Positions 18,459 through 27,676 of a stretch of 64,000 nucleotides of DNA are shown piece by piece (the first letter of the stretch is position 1; each line of letters starts with the position of its first letter). This DNA comes from G965198795 sp965198795 (GTDB lineage: Bacteria; Pseudomonadota; Alphaproteobacteria; Rhodospirillales; Casp-alpha2). Location: NCBI GenBank assembly GCA_965198795.1, contig OZ240674.1:1178001-1242000 (forward strand). The letters run 5' to 3'. The notes beneath the pieces were generated by a model. That model was not told where the DNA came from. It did no database searches and saw nothing but the letters and a program-made list of their open reading frames with translations. A program made the translations under genes and the position numbers.

Positions 18459-19988
18459 ATGACGCCTTCATATTTTTCCGGGGCTCTGATCGGCTGGCCA
18501 AGCCGTCCAGGCGTCTGGCGCGCCGCCATCGTGCTGTACGTCGCGGTCCTGCTCATTGCCCGCGCGGTGTTGTTCCCGGGCGCGTCGGAGGACGATGGCG
18601 AAGCCCTGTTTTACGCCCAAGGATGGGCGTGGGGCTACAAGGGTAATCAGCCGCCGCTGCACACTTGGCTGGTGTTGCTGATGGAGCATGTAACCGGCCC
18701 GGGCGTTATCGCCGTATTGACGCTGAAGTTTTCCTTGATCGCGGCCTTTCACTTGTTTGCTCATCAGGCGGCGCGCCTGATCCTGGATGATGACCGGTTA
18801 GCCGCGATAACGTCGTTGAGTCTGATCGGCTGTTGGGTGATCGGCTGGGACATCGTTGTCAATTACAGCCACACGGTCCTGGCGGCCGCGGCCATGGCGG
18901 CAAGCGTTTGGGCGATGGCGAGATTGACGGCGGCCCGCCACCCCCTTGATTACGCCCTGCTTGGCGTGTGTTTCGCGGCCGGCGTTCTCGGAAAATACAA
19001 TTTCGCCTTCTTCCTGATTCCACTTTTGGCGGGCGCGTTCCGTCATCGCCCGCTTCGGGACGCCATCCTCGACCCTCTTATCGCGATCACGGTTGGCGTG
19101 GCCGCCGCGATCGCCGCCGCGCCGCTGGTCTGGCTGGCGGCGCGGCCAGGCGGTCTGGTCTCCGCCGGAACCGCGTACAGATTATTCCCGGCGCCTGACA
19201 GTTATCTTTCGGGAGTGGGCGAGGGACTATTTTCTCTCGTAACCGGAACCCTCGGGTTTATGTCCCCTGTTTTGGTTCTCGCCCTGATTTTTCTGACGCC
19301 TGCCTTTCGTCCCCTCCGCGCGCCTCGGGACCCCCAAGTTCAATGGGGCCGGTTTTGGGAAGCGTATCTGGCGTCCCTTGGGCTTCTCTTGACCGGAGTT
19401 GTGCTAGGCGGCGTCACGGATTTTCGAAATAACTGGATGCTGGTTTGGTTTCCGGCTGTTTTTTATCTGATGCTTCGATTGGGCGCGGCGGAAGTCGGGC
19501 GCGGGCGGGCCAGGGTTTTCGTGGGCGTTTTAGCGGCCACGGCGTTGGCGGTTCCGGTCGGTCTGAGTGTGCGGGCGGTGATCGGTCCCGATAGCTGCCA
19601 AAAGTGCAACTTCTTCATTCCGTACCAGGTTCTTGGCGCGAAACTGAAAGACGCGGGGTTCCAGGGCGGCACGGTTCTAGCCCATGATTTCCCCAATCAG
19701 ATCGCGGGGAACCTGCGGCGTGTGTTTCCCGAAACCCGCATGTTGAGCACACGCTGGACCGACTACTCCCCGCCTGAAAGGGCGAAGGGCGGCGCGGGTC
19801 AATGCCTTTTGGTTTGGCGGGCCGGGAAAAGCGGAGAGCCGGACGTTCTGAACCGGGCAAGGCGGTTGGGAATCAGCGTGCCGCCGGGCTTGGAAGCGGA
19901 AACGGTGACGGCGCCGTTGCCCGGTTCCGACGGCCGCACGATCACCTGGCGTTATCATCTGCTGCCGGGCCGGTCCAACTGTCGTTAG
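18459..19988 (+). CDS. GT-C fold glycosyltransferase (ArnT/PMT-like), copy 1
   Basis: A 509-residue polytopic membrane protein. After the first helix comes the acidic loop ASEDDGEALFYAQGWAWG, the place of the catalytic aspartate in polyprenyl-phosphate-sugar dependent GT-C enzymes (GT39/GT83 types), followed by NQPPLHTWLVLLM, a typical substrate-facing segment. About ten hydrophobic helices follow and a periplasmic tail with a CQKC pair. It would transfer a sugar from a lipid carrier to an acceptor on the outer face of the inner membrane; donor and acceptor are unknown. Its stop lies three bases from the stop of a convergent paralogue. Confidence 0.85.
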   Translation: MTPSYFSGALIGWPSRPGVWRAAIVLYVAVLLIARAVLFPGASEDDGEALFYAQGWAWGYKGNQPPLHTWLVLLMEHVTGPGVIAVLTLKFSLIAAFHLFAHQAARLILDDDRLAAITSLSLIGCWVIGWDIVVNYSHTVLAAAAMAASVWAMARLTAARHPLDYALLGVCFAAGVLGKYNFAFFLIPLLAGAFRHRPLRDAILDPLIAITVGVAAAIAAAPLVWLAARPGGLVSAGTAYRLFPAPDSYLSGVGEGLFSLVTGTLGFMSPVLVLALIFLTPAFRPLRAPRDPQVQWGRFWEAYLASLGLLLTGVVLGGVTDFRNNWMLVWFPAVFYLMLRLGAAEVGRGRARVFVGVLAATALAVPVGLSVRAVIGPDSCQKCNFFIPYQVLGAKLKDAGFQGGTVLAHDFPNQIAGNLRRVFPETRMLSTRWTDYSPPERAKGGAGQCLLVWRAGKSGEPDVLNRARRLGISVPPGLEAETVTAPLPGSDGRTITWRYHLLPGRSNCR

Positions 19989-19991
19989 ATT

Positions 19992-21512
19992 TTAGCGGCA
20001 ATTCCCCGTCCCGGGCAAAAGGATATAGCCGATGGTGTGGGTGCGGCCACGCCCAAAAACGAGGGGGCGCGTCAAGGTTCGGTGGGGAATGGCCGTCGGA
20101 ATAGCCGTTCCCAGCGCCTGGTTGGTCGCCTTGACGCTGTCCGCTTTCCGGTCGCGTGCGGGTTCGATCATCCAGACGATCAGACACTGCCCCGCATCCG
20201 CGTCATTCATCGGCGGAACAATCTCGTGGTGCTTCAAACTGATGACGCGCGCGTCTGGGAATTGAGCGCGAAGATTTCCGGCGAGCGGCGCCGGATGCCA
20301 CCATCCGTTGACGGCGCCGCCTTTGAACCCGGCCCCGCGAAGGTCTTCGGCAAAGCCCGCATAATCAATATGACGCTGACAGCGTTCACATATTAGAGGC
20401 TCGAAAAACGCCTTTAGCGCCGTGCCCGCAGGAGGAACCAAAAGAGCGCCGCCGACGAGGCACGCGAGAACGCCGACGCGTTCGGGGCTTGGTCCGGACG
20501 CTTCAACGCGCTGCATCAACCACAGAGGCGTCAGAGACAACAGCGCCATGTAATGGGTGCGTACCTTGAAGTCCGGATAGGCGAGAGCGAGAACGGTTGT
20601 CAGGATCAGGATGAACAGCGCTTGAAGGCCGGCCAATTGATGCGTTCGAGCCGGCAGCCCGTCCGCCGGTCTGCTTTTCAAGAGGCGCGGCGCCAGCAAG
20701 ACGAGCAGCACGGCAAGCGGACTTAAGTATCCGAATGCGGCTTTCGCGGCATTCAAGACATTCTTAAGCGACCGCCCGATATCCGCCGCGTCCGCGCCGC
20801 CGCGCCCTTCCGCTTCAAGGGCCGAGACACGCTCCAATATCCAAAGCCCGTGGGGAAGAATGAGAACCCCTGCGGCGATGACGGTGACCAGCGTCATCGG
20901 GGACAGCAGCTTGCTCCGAAGGTCTCTGTCCGTCAATGCGGCGGCCAAAAGGGCGGTCAGGAAAATGGCGTAGGCGTACTTCGCCTGAAAGCCGACGGCG
21001 ATGGCCACGCCCAGCGACAGATGGAGAGAAACGCCGGGACGTTCCGCTTCCATCATTCTGACGACGACGGCGAAAGTGGCCGCGTAAGCCACAACCGCCA
21101 GAACCGTATGGCTGAACCCGGTGATGACTTCCCAGGCCATGAAATAGAGCAGGGCGGGCGCCAGGGCGGCCAAGGCGGCCATCTCGCGGGTCTTCAACAG
21201 CCGCTTCGCCGCGTCCCACAACAGCAGATAAAAGGCGGTCAGCAAACCGCACTTCAGGATCGTCATGGTCCAGAGGGTGGGTCCCAGGACCTGGGAAAGC
21301 AGTCCAGTCATCCAGGTGTAAAGCGGGGGGTTTCTGACTTGATAGCCCCAGTCGAAGAACTGAGAGAATATCAGTTGCTCGCCGTCATCGCCGCCCATGG
21401 CCGGAAACAGCGACGCTCTCAAAACGGCGGTTAAGATGAACACGCCGGCGATCACGCCGGCAGGACCGGGACGATGGGCGAGGAAAGTCAGGACATGACC
21501 GGCGAAGCGCAT
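19992..21512 (-). CDS. GT-C fold glycosyltransferase (ArnT/PMT-like), copy 2
   Basis: A 506-residue paralogue of the neighbouring gene, in opposite orientation. It repeats the same order of features: acidic loop GGDDGEQLIFSQFFDWG, then NPPLYTWMTGLL, about ten helices, then a periplasmic tail with CERC and the ending ILLPGTGNCR (HLLPGRSNCR in copy 1). The shared cysteine pair and identical ending show that the two arose by duplication with inversion and have since diverged widely. Partner and product are unknown. Confidence 0.85.
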   Translation of the reverse strand: MRFAGHVLTFLAHRPGPAGVIAGVFILTAVLRASLFPAMGGDDGEQLIFSQFFDWGYQVRNPPLYTWMTGLLSQVLGPTLWTMTILKCGLLTAFYLLLWDAAKRLLKTREMAALAALAPALLYFMAWEVITGFSHTVLAVVAYAATFAVVVRMMEAERPGVSLHLSLGVAIAVGFQAKYAYAIFLTALLAAALTDRDLRSKLLSPMTLVTVIAAGVLILPHGLWILERVSALEAEGRGGADAADIGRSLKNVLNAAKAAFGYLSPLAVLLVLLAPRLLKSRPADGLPARTHQLAGLQALFILILTTVLALAYPDFKVRTHYMALLSLTPLWLMQRVEASGPSPERVGVLACLVGGALLVPPAGTALKAFFEPLICERCQRHIDYAGFAEDLRGAGFKGGAVNGWWHPAPLAGNLRAQFPDARVISLKHHEIVPPMNDADAGQCLIVWMIEPARDRKADSVKATNQALGTAIPTAIPHRTLTRPLVFGRGRTHTIGYILLPGTGNCR

Positions 21513-21823
21513 AGCCGATCATCCGGCGGGAAGCGCTTGTTGTCCAGGCCGGCCTAGAGTGTTACGCCATTCGATATGTTCACACCCCGCGTTATTATCT
21601 TGCCGCTTCCGCACGTTCACTCCGTCATTCCCGCGAAGGCGGGAATCCAGCGCGGCGGTCCGCGTTGCGACCAATCATGAGCGATGGCCGATGATCAAGC
21701 GACAAAGGGTGCTCTGGCCCCCCGCCCGCGCGGGAATCACGCCCTGGTTCCATGAGGGATCATCATCCAAACCCCGCCCGCGCGGGAACAAGAAAAATCA
21801 ACGCCGCCTAATGTCATAACGCC
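21513..21823. other. Intergenic stretch with palindromic repeats
   Basis: The 311 bases between the glycosyltransferase start and the tyrS stop hold no convincing gene. They contain a palindromic 22-mer (21625-21646) and two further short CCCGC(C/G)CGCGCGGGAA-like palindromes near 21720 and 21777, followed by a 14-base string (21814-21827) that also occurs next to the murA stop. The stretch looks like a cluster of dispersed intergenic repeats. Confidence 0.5.
21625..21646. repeat. Palindromic intergenic repeat, copy A
   Basis: The 22-mer TCATTCCCGCGAAGGCGGGA plus AT is nearly self-complementary (CCCGC/GCGGG arms around GAAG). Its exact reverse complement stands at 54145-54166, about 32 kb away, and CCAATCATGAGCG occurs near both copies (21670s and 54100s). 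This is a REP-like element of a kind widespread in alphaproteobacterial intergenic DNA. Confidence 0.65.
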
Positions 21824-23077
21824 TTAGACGGGACGGACCAGAACGTGTCGTTTCTTGCCGGCGGACAACTTAATCACGCCATCCGCGTTCACTTGGTCAC
21901 TTGACACGGTTAAGGTCTCGTCCACGACTTTTTCGTCATTCAGTCTGGCGCCGCCGTTCCGCGCCAAGCGGCGCGCCTCGCCATTGGAAGACGCAAGACC
22001 CGCTTCCCTGAACAGTTCGGCAAAGGGAACACCGGCTGCGAGCCTGTCCGCGCCGACCTCAATGGTCGGCAAGGAATTCGTTGTCGCGCGCTCCTCAAAA
22101 GTCTTACGCGCTGTCTCGGCCGCCGCTTCCGCCGCGTCCCGTCCGTGACAAAGCGCCGTGACCTCGGTGGCCAGAATCTTTTTGGCTTCGTTGATTTCCG
22201 CGCCGTCTGAATTTTCCAGATCGGTGATTTCATCCAACGGCAGGTCTGTGAACAGCTTCAGGAACTTGCCGACGTCGGCGTCTTCCGTGTTGCGCCAGTA
22301 CTGCCAGAAATCATAAGAGCCGAGCATTTCGCCGTTCAGCCAGACCGCGCCATCCGCCGTCTTGCCCATCTTGGCGCCGGACGCCGTGGTCAACAGCGGG
22401 GCCGTGAGGCCGTGGACTTCCTTGCCGAGCATGCGGCGGCTCAACTCGACGCCATTCACGATATTGCCCCACTGATCCGACCCGCCCATCTGTAGGCGGC
22501 AGTCGTAACGCTTCGCCAATTCCACGAAGTCGTACGCCTGTAGAATCATGTAGTTGAATTCCAGGAACGACAGAGGCTGCTCGCGCCCAAGCCGCGTCTT
22601 GACGTTCTCGAACGTCAGCATCCGGTTGACCGAGAAATGCCGGCCCACGTCGCGCAGGAATGGGATGTAAGCCAACTCGTCCAGCCAGTCGGCGTTGTTG
22701 ACCATGACCGCATCGGTCGGGCCGTCACCAAAGGTCAAGTATTTGGCGAAGATTTTTTTGATGCCGGCCATGTTGGCGGCGATGGCGTCGTCGTCGAGCA
22801 GCTTCCTCGATTCGTCCTTGCCGGACGGGTCCCCCACCCGCGTGGTGCCGCCGCCCATGAGCACGATAGGTTTGTGCCCAGCGCGTTGCCAAAGCCGGAG
22901 CAGCATGATCGAAACCAGCGAGCCGGCATGTAACGAGGGCGCGGTGCAATCAAAGCCTATGTAGCAGACTTTCGGGCCTTTCCGCGTTTTCTCGGCGAGC
23001 GCGTCCCAGTCGGTGCACTGATGCATGAAGCCGCGTTCCTTGACGGCGGTGAGGAAATCGGAAACTGAAGAAGACAT
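21824..23077 (-). CDS. tyrS: Tyrosyl-tRNA synthetase
   Basis: Charges tRNA-Tyr. The 417-residue protein has the class I signature in the TAPSLHAGSLVSIM segment (HIGH-equivalent LHAG), the tyrosine pocket QMGGSDQWGNIVNG, the KMSKS-equivalent AKMGKTADG and a C-terminal S4-like RNA-binding domain (ASSNGEARRLARNGGARLND). The frame is open to 23344 but the ATG at 23077 (MSSSVSDF) is the natural start. It is divergent from anmK with 147 bases between starts, an arrangement common in alphaproteobacteria. Confidence 0.96.
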   Translation of the reverse strand: MSSSVSDFLTAVKERGFMHQCTDWDALAEKTRKGPKVCYIGFDCTAPSLHAGSLVSIMLLRLWQRAGHKPIVLMGGGTTRVGDPSGKDESRKLLDDDAIAANMAGIKKIFAKYLTFGDGPTDAVMVNNADWLDELAYIPFLRDVGRHFSVNRMLTFENVKTRLGREQPLSFLEFNYMILQAYDFVELAKRYDCRLQMGGSDQWGNIVNGVELSRRMLGKEVHGLTAPLLTTASGAKMGKTADGAVWLNGEMLGSYDFWQYWRNTEDADVGKFLKLFTDLPLDEITDLENSDGAEINEAKKILATEVTALCHGRDAAEAAAETARKTFEERATTNSLPTIEVGADRLAAGVPFAELFREAGLASSNGEARRLARNGGARLNDEKVVDETLTVSSDQVNADGVIKLSAGKKRHVLVRPV

Positions 23078-23224
23078 AATGGCGGCCCAATCGGTGCTGG
23101 CCCAATCGAAATCGAACGGGAATCGGAGTATGTTTATCGGAAGGACGGCGGTGCTTAGCACACTCCCCCAATGCGGACAACAAAACGCCTGTCGGCCAAG
23201 GAGCCAAGGCGGAGGAGAGTGACT

Positions 23225-24310
23225 ATGGCGGAGGCGGTTTGGGCGGTCGGTTTGATGAGCGGCACGTCGCTCGATGGGATCGACGCGGCTTTGATCCGTA
23301 CCGATGGCGAGCGCGTTTCGAAATTTGGCGCTGTCCTGACGCATGTTTACGAACCGGATTTCCGCGAGAGGCTGCGAGGGCTATTGGGACGGGACCCCTG
23401 TGTGACTCCCGAGGCGGGCGCCGTCGAGGCGGAACTCACGCGCTTGCACGCCGCCGCCGTGCGCGCGTTGCTGGATGCTCAGGGGATGGCGCCATCGGAC
23501 GTGCGCATCGCCGGGTTCCACGGCCACACGGTTCTCCATCGGCCCGAACTTCGCGTGACTCGTCAATTGGGCGATGCGGAAGCGCTCGCCCGCCAAGTCG
23601 GTATTGACGTCGTGGGCGGCTTGCGCCTGGCCGACATGGCGGCCGGCGGCGAGGGAGCCCCGCTCGCCCCAGTCTATCACCGGGCTCTCGCGGCCGAATT
23701 GCCCAGACCGCTCTGTGTCCTGAACCTGGGCGGTGTCGGCAACGTCACCTGGATTGGGGCCGACGATCGATTGCTGGCGTTTGACACGGGGCCGGGCAAC
23801 GCCCTGATCGACGATTGGGCCGCGCTTAAATCCGGGCTTTCCATGGACGAAGGCGGATGCATGGCGGCCAAGGGACGCGTCAGCGCACAGGTGTTGGCCG
23901 AATTGACAGGGCATCCCTATCTCACCCGGCCGCCTCCGAAATCCCTGGACCGCGACGATTTCAAGATTAACCCCGGCTGGACCATGAGCGCTGAAGACGG
24001 GGCCGCCACGCTGACGGCCTTCACGGCCGAAGCTGTCGCGCGGGGGCGGGAATTTCTACCCGCCCGGCCCAAAAGCTGGCTGGTGACCGGCGGCGGGCGG
24101 CGCAATAAGACTTTGATGACGCAATTGCGCATGGTCCTGCAAACCGAGGTGCGGCCCGTTGAAGCCGTTGGCTGGCGTGGCGACGCACTGGAAGCCCAGG
24201 CGTTCGGCTTCCTTGCCGTTCGATCGCTCGGAGGGCTGCCCCTGAGTTATCCGGGCACGACCGGAGTGCCGGAACCAAAGACCGGCGGCGTGCTCTATCG
24301 GGCGGCCTAA
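23225..24310 (+). CDS. anmK: Anhydro-N-acetylmuramic acid kinase
   Basis: Opens and phosphorylates 1,6-anhydro-MurNAc from cell-wall recycling to give MurNAc-6-phosphate. The 361-residue protein starts with the ATP-binding motif VGLMSGTSLDGIDAALI, then HGHTVLHRP, LNLGGVGNVTW and FDTGPGNALIDDW, all diagnostic for AnmK. GGAGGAG stands before the ATG at 23225. The stop overlaps the convergent hydrolase gene by four bases. Confidence 0.95.
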   Translation: MAEAVWAVGLMSGTSLDGIDAALIRTDGERVSKFGAVLTHVYEPDFRERLRGLLGRDPCVTPEAGAVEAELTRLHAAAVRALLDAQGMAPSDVRIAGFHGHTVLHRPELRVTRQLGDAEALARQVGIDVVGGLRLADMAAGGEGAPLAPVYHRALAAELPRPLCVLNLGGVGNVTWIGADDRLLAFDTGPGNALIDDWAALKSGLSMDEGGCMAAKGRVSAQVLAELTGHPYLTRPPPKSLDRDDFKINPGWTMSAEDGAATLTAFTAEAVARGREFLPARPKSWLVTGGGRRNKTLMTQLRMVLQTEVRPVEAVGWRGDALEAQAFGFLAVRSLGGLPLSYPGTTGVPEPKTGGVLYRAA

Positions 24311-24963
24311 GATTCGACGAGGGCGGATACGCCGCGTTTATCCAAATAGTTCTCGACATGCCCCACCAGGGTTTCCAGGTGATCGGAGAAGAAGTGATCG
24401 CAGCCGTCCACCGGGCGGTAATCGATTTCGATGTTTTTCTGAGACGAGAGTTTATCAGCCAGCTTGTCCGTGGACGAGACGGGGACCACCGCGTCGGTTT
24501 TGCCATGCACGATCATGCCGGACGCCGGGCAAGGAGCCAGGAAAGAGAAATCATATTGATTGGAGGGCGGCGCGACCGAGATGAAGCCGGAAATCTCTGG
24601 CCGGCGCATCATCAATTGCATGGCGACCCATGCGCCGAACGAGAATCCGCCAATCCAGCACGTCGGGGCGTTCGGGTTATGGGTTTGCATCCAATCCAGC
24701 GCCGTCGCCGCGTCGGATAATTCACCTTGGCCGTTATCAAATCGTCCCTGAGAGCGTCCAACACCCCGGAAGTTGAAGCGAAGCGTCGAGAAACCCCGCT
24801 TTACGAAGGACTGAAACATTGCATAAACAACCCGGTTGTTCATGGTGCCGCCGTGCTCTGGGTGGGGGTGCAGTAACAGAGCCACGGGCGCGTTCGTTTT
24901 CTTGGAATGGGTATAACGGCCTTCGATCCGGCCTTCCGGACCATTGAAGATCACTTCTGGCAT
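24307..24963 (-). CDS. Alpha/beta hydrolase (serine esterase-like)
   Basis: A 218-residue alpha/beta hydrolase. The HPHPEHGGTMNNRVVY segment and RFNFRGVGRSQG are typical of a widespread bacterial family of small hydrolases, and the nucleophile elbow is GGFSFGAWVAMQ (serine in GFSFG). The acid is likely in MIVHGKTDAVVP and the histidine in GCDHFFSD. Substrate unknown. Confidence 0.85.
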   Translation of the reverse strand: MPEVIFNGPEGRIEGRYTHSKKTNAPVALLLHPHPEHGGTMNNRVVYAMFQSFVKRGFSTLRFNFRGVGRSQGRFDNGQGELSDAATALDWMQTHNPNAPTCWIGGFSFGAWVAMQLMMRRPEISGFISVAPPSNQYDFSFLAPCPASGMIVHGKTDAVVPVSSTDKLADKLSSQKNIEIDYRPVDGCDHFFSDHLETLVGHVENYLDKRGVSALVES

Positions 24964-25067
24964 TGGGGAAATATCCTTCGATTGTTACTTTACCGAATAA
25001 CCTAGTTGGCAATTGGGTCATTTCATAAAAGTGTGACGGGCGGGCGGAAAAATTCGCCGTCAAATTC

Positions 25068-25096
25068 TTGATTAATTTAGTCGGGCATCCTATATT
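25068..25096 (+). promoter_or_regulatory. Probable sigma-70 promoter of cysE
   Basis: TTGATT (25068-25073) and TATATT (25091-25096) are spaced by exactly 17 bases, close to the TTGACA/TATAAT consensus. The expected transcript would start near 25103, leaving a 5' leader of about 120 bases before the cysE ATG. The leader shows no riboswitch that I recognise. Confidence 0.55.
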
Positions 25097-25221
25097 CCGG
25101 CTTATAAGGGCAGGTTGCTGGGCGACGCGCCGCAAAGGCTGGCGCCCCGCATTCGGGTTGCGCCGGTCTCAAGGTGTGACACGCTCCGCCGCAAAAGCCC
25201 TGGTAAAATAAGGACGTTGAG

Positions 25222-25959
25222 ATGATTTTCAAGAGATTACGCGAGGATATCGCCGCGTTTAAAGAACGCGATCCGGCCGCCAGAGGCGCGCCGTCGATCA
25301 TTCTCTGCTATCCTGGATTCCACGCTCTCGTCTCTCATCGGACGGCCAGTTGGTTCTGGCGGCGCAAGTTCCACTTGATTGCCCGGTCAATATCGGCCGT
25401 GTCCCGTTTCTTGACGGGAATCGAGATTCATCCGGGCGCGCGAATCGGCAAGCGGTTCGTGATCGACCACGGTTCCGGCGTGGTGATTGGCGAGACAGCC
25501 GTCGTCGGCGACGACGTCACTCTTTATCATCAGGTCACGCTTGGCGGCGTCGCGCCTTCCGTGGATACGAAAACACAGCGCGGCATGAAGCGGCACCCGA
25601 CAATTGGCAATGACGTGATCGTTGGTTGCGGAGCGGCGATTCTGGGCCCCATCACCGTTGGCGATTGCGCGCGCGTCGGCGCCAACGCCGTCGTGACGAA
25701 GGACGTTCCGTCCCGGGTCACGGCCGTGGGCAACCCGGCGGAGGTCGTTATGCCGAAGGACAAGCGAAAGGCGGAACAATTTCAGGCCTATGGGACGCCC
25801 ATGGACGGCGGCAACCCGATGTATGCGGCCATGGAAAACATGCGCGCCGAGATACAGAAACTATCGAGTGAACTGGCCGGGCTGAAGCGCAAGCAAGCCG
25901 CCGGCGGCGCCAACGGGGATGAAGGTTTGCCTCGCAAAGCGGGCGGCGACGGCACGTGA
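25222..25959 (+). CDS. cysE: Serine O-acetyltransferase
   Basis: Makes O-acetylserine, the carbon skeleton for cysteine. The 245-residue protein is the short form, with a brief N-terminal helical part and the left-handed beta helix made of hexapeptide repeats (IHPGARIGKRFVIDHGSG, VVIGETAVVGDDVTLYHQ, VTLGG). The catalytic histidine is in the DHGSG region. The C-terminal ~50 residues are charged and disordered (EIQKLSSELAGLKRKQ). It is placed 72 bases upstream of iscR, linking cysteine supply to the cysteine desulfurases below. Confidence 0.95.
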   Translation: MIFKRLREDIAAFKERDPAARGAPSIILCYPGFHALVSHRTASWFWRRKFHLIARSISAVSRFLTGIEIHPGARIGKRFVIDHGSGVVIGETAVVGDDVTLYHQVTLGGVAPSVDTKTQRGMKRHPTIGNDVIVGCGAAILGPITVGDCARVGANAVVTKDVPSRVTAVGNPAEVVMPKDKRKAEQFQAYGTPMDGGNPMYAAMENMRAEIQKLSSELAGLKRKQAAGGANGDEGLPRKAGGDGT

Positions 25960-25976
25960 AGGGACGAACGGCAATA

Positions 25977-26005
25977 AACGCGCAGGCCGGTAACGCGCAG
26001 GCCGG
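25977..26005 (+). repeat. Two tandem copies of a 15-base unit before iscR
   Basis: AACGCGCAGGCCGG occurs at 25977-25990 and again at 25992-26005, a 15-base spacing. It lies between cysE and iscR, 27 to 55 bases upstream of the iscR start. It could be a binding site or a chance slip duplication. Confidence 0.5.
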
Positions 26006-26031
26006 GCGGACGATTTTAAAGGAGAAAACGC

Positions 26032-26496
26032 GTGAAACTGAGTACGAAAGGGCGCTACGCCGTGATGGCGATGGTCGATTTGGCGGCCAACGCGCAAGGT
26101 CGTCCGGTGGCGTTGGCCGAAGTCGCGGATCGTCAAGAAATATCACTCAGCTACCTTGAGCAACTGTTTGGCAAACTTCGCAAAGGCGGTCTGGTGAAAA
26201 GTGTGCGGGGTCCCGGCGGCGGCTATCTGCTGGCGCGTTCGGCTGACGAAACCCGGGTTTCCGACATTATTCTGGCCGTGGACGAGCCCATCAAGGCGAC
26301 ACGCTGCACACCCGGGCAGCCTCAGGGCTGCCAATCGGACAAGGCGCGCTGTCTGACCCACGATCTTTGGGAAGAACTGGGCAATCAGATTTATCGCTAC
26401 CTAAGTTCCGTGACGCTGCGTGACGTGGTTGCGCGCCAAGTCATTCAGGCGGGCGTTCAATTCCCCCAGGGCCTCAATCACGCGGCTGCTGAATAA
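26032..26496 (+). CDS. iscR: Rrf2-family Fe-S cluster regulator IscR
   Basis: Winged-helix regulator that senses [2Fe-2S] supply and represses the isc operon. The 154-residue protein starts with MKLSTKGRYAVMAMVDLA, has the recognition helix ISLSYLEQLFGKLRKGGLVK, and three cysteines in TRCTPGQPQGCQSDKARC followed by LTHDLW. This is the ligand pattern of genuine IscR (cluster-binding cysteines plus histidine). The start is a GTG at 26032 preceded by AAAGGAG. First gene of the operon that runs to iscX. Confidence 0.95.
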   Translation: MKLSTKGRYAVMAMVDLAANAQGRPVALAEVADRQEISLSYLEQLFGKLRKGGLVKSVRGPGGGYLLARSADETRVSDIILAVDEPIKATRCTPGQPQGCQSDKARCLTHDLWEELGNQIYRYLSSVTLRDVVARQVIQAGVQFPQGLNHAAAE

Positions 26497-26519
26497 CAAC
26501 GCTAAACCGGAACGGACGG

Positions 26520-27632
26520 ATGAAACGGATGATTTACATGGACTATAACGCGACGGCCCCGCTGCGCCCCGAAGCGCAAGCGGCTATGGCCGGCGCGTTC
26601 GCGTCAGTGGGTAATCCGTCCTCTGTCCATGGCGCCGGGCGGGCGGCCAAGCGCTTGATTGAGGACGCCCGGGATAAGGTTGCCGCCTTGGCTGGCGTGA
26701 GGGCTTCACAGGTGATCTTCACCTCTGGCGGCACGGAAGCCAACAACCTGGCGCTGCGCGGGCTTGCCGGACGCCGGGTGCTGGTGTCCGCCATTGAGCA
26801 TCCTTGCGTCCTGGAAGCGCGTCAGGATGCCGAAGTGATCGCCGTTGACAGAGACGGCCGGGTGCGATTGGACGTTCTGCACGACCATTTGGCGGCGGAT
26901 GACCGCCCCGCCTTGGTGTCCGTCATGCTGGCGAACAACGAGACCGGCGTGACGCAGCCGGTTCCAGCCGTTGCTGAAATCGCCCACGCCTTTGGCGCTC
27001 TCGTGCATACGGACGCGGCGCAGGCGGCCGGCAAACTACCCATCCCGCTGGACGGGTTGGGCGTCGATTTGTTGACGCTTTCCGCGCATAAATTCGGCGG
27101 TCCCCAAGGCGCGGGCGCGCTCGTTTTCAAAGGCGGTCTCCAGTTCGACGCCGTTCTTCGCGGCGGCGGACAGGAACAGGGACGGCGTGCTGGAACTGAA
27201 AACGTGGCCGGGATCGCGGGTTTCGGCGCGGCGGCCGCCGCTGCGATGAACGCCGATATGACTGAAATAGAGGCGCTGCGCGACCGTCTGGAAGCCGGCG
27301 TCAAGGAGATCACGCCGCGCGTTCAGATTTTTGGCCGGGACCTCCGCCGCTTGCCGAATACGAGTTGTTTCGCGGCTCCGGGGATGGAGGCGGAAACACT
27401 GGTTATGGCGCTGGATCTGGCGGGCGTTTGCGTCAGCGCGGGTTCGGCCTGCTCCAGCGGCAAGATGGAGCAAAGCCACGTCCTGGACGCTATGGGGGTC
27501 GCGCCCGCCCTGGCGAGGGGGGCTATCCGCCTGAGCCTGGGGGCCGGATCGAGCGAGGGGGATGTGGAGGGATTTTTGACCGTTTGGCGCGAGGTGGTCT
27601 CGCGGTTAAGCGGCGATGAATTGGCGGCTTAG
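26520..27632 (+). CDS. Cysteine desulfurase, short NifS-like
   Basis: A 370-residue PLP enzyme that removes sulfur from cysteine as a protein-bound persulfide. PLP lysine is in LLTLSAHKFGGPQGAGALV and the catalytic cysteine in CVSAGSACSSGKMEQSHVLD. It is more compact than the following IscS and lacks its N-terminal extension, resembling the second desulfurase found in isc operons of many alphaproteobacteria. It has no dedicated partner here, so it may act in parallel with IscS or supply other sulfur acceptors. It is 23 bases after iscR. Confidence 0.9.
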   Translation: MKRMIYMDYNATAPLRPEAQAAMAGAFASVGNPSSVHGAGRAAKRLIEDARDKVAALAGVRASQVIFTSGGTEANNLALRGLAGRRVLVSAIEHPCVLEARQDAEVIAVDRDGRVRLDVLHDHLAADDRPALVSVMLANNETGVTQPVPAVAEIAHAFGALVHTDAAQAAGKLPIPLDGLGVDLLTLSAHKFGGPQGAGALVFKGGLQFDAVLRGGGQEQGRRAGTENVAGIAGFGAAAAAAMNADMTEIEALRDRLEAGVKEITPRVQIFGRDLRRLPNTSCFAAPGMEAETLVMALDLAGVCVSAGSACSSGKMEQSHVLDAMGVAPALARGAIRLSLGAGSSEGDVEGFLTVWREVVSRLSGDELAA

Positions 27633-27676
27633 GAAGCCGCTCTGTTGGAACGAGTTACACGGATAAGGGTGATCAG

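Noticed and set aside
24964..25221. A riboswitch or T-box in the cysE leader
   Set aside because: The leader shows a good promoter but no conserved box sequences or clear stem set that I could name.
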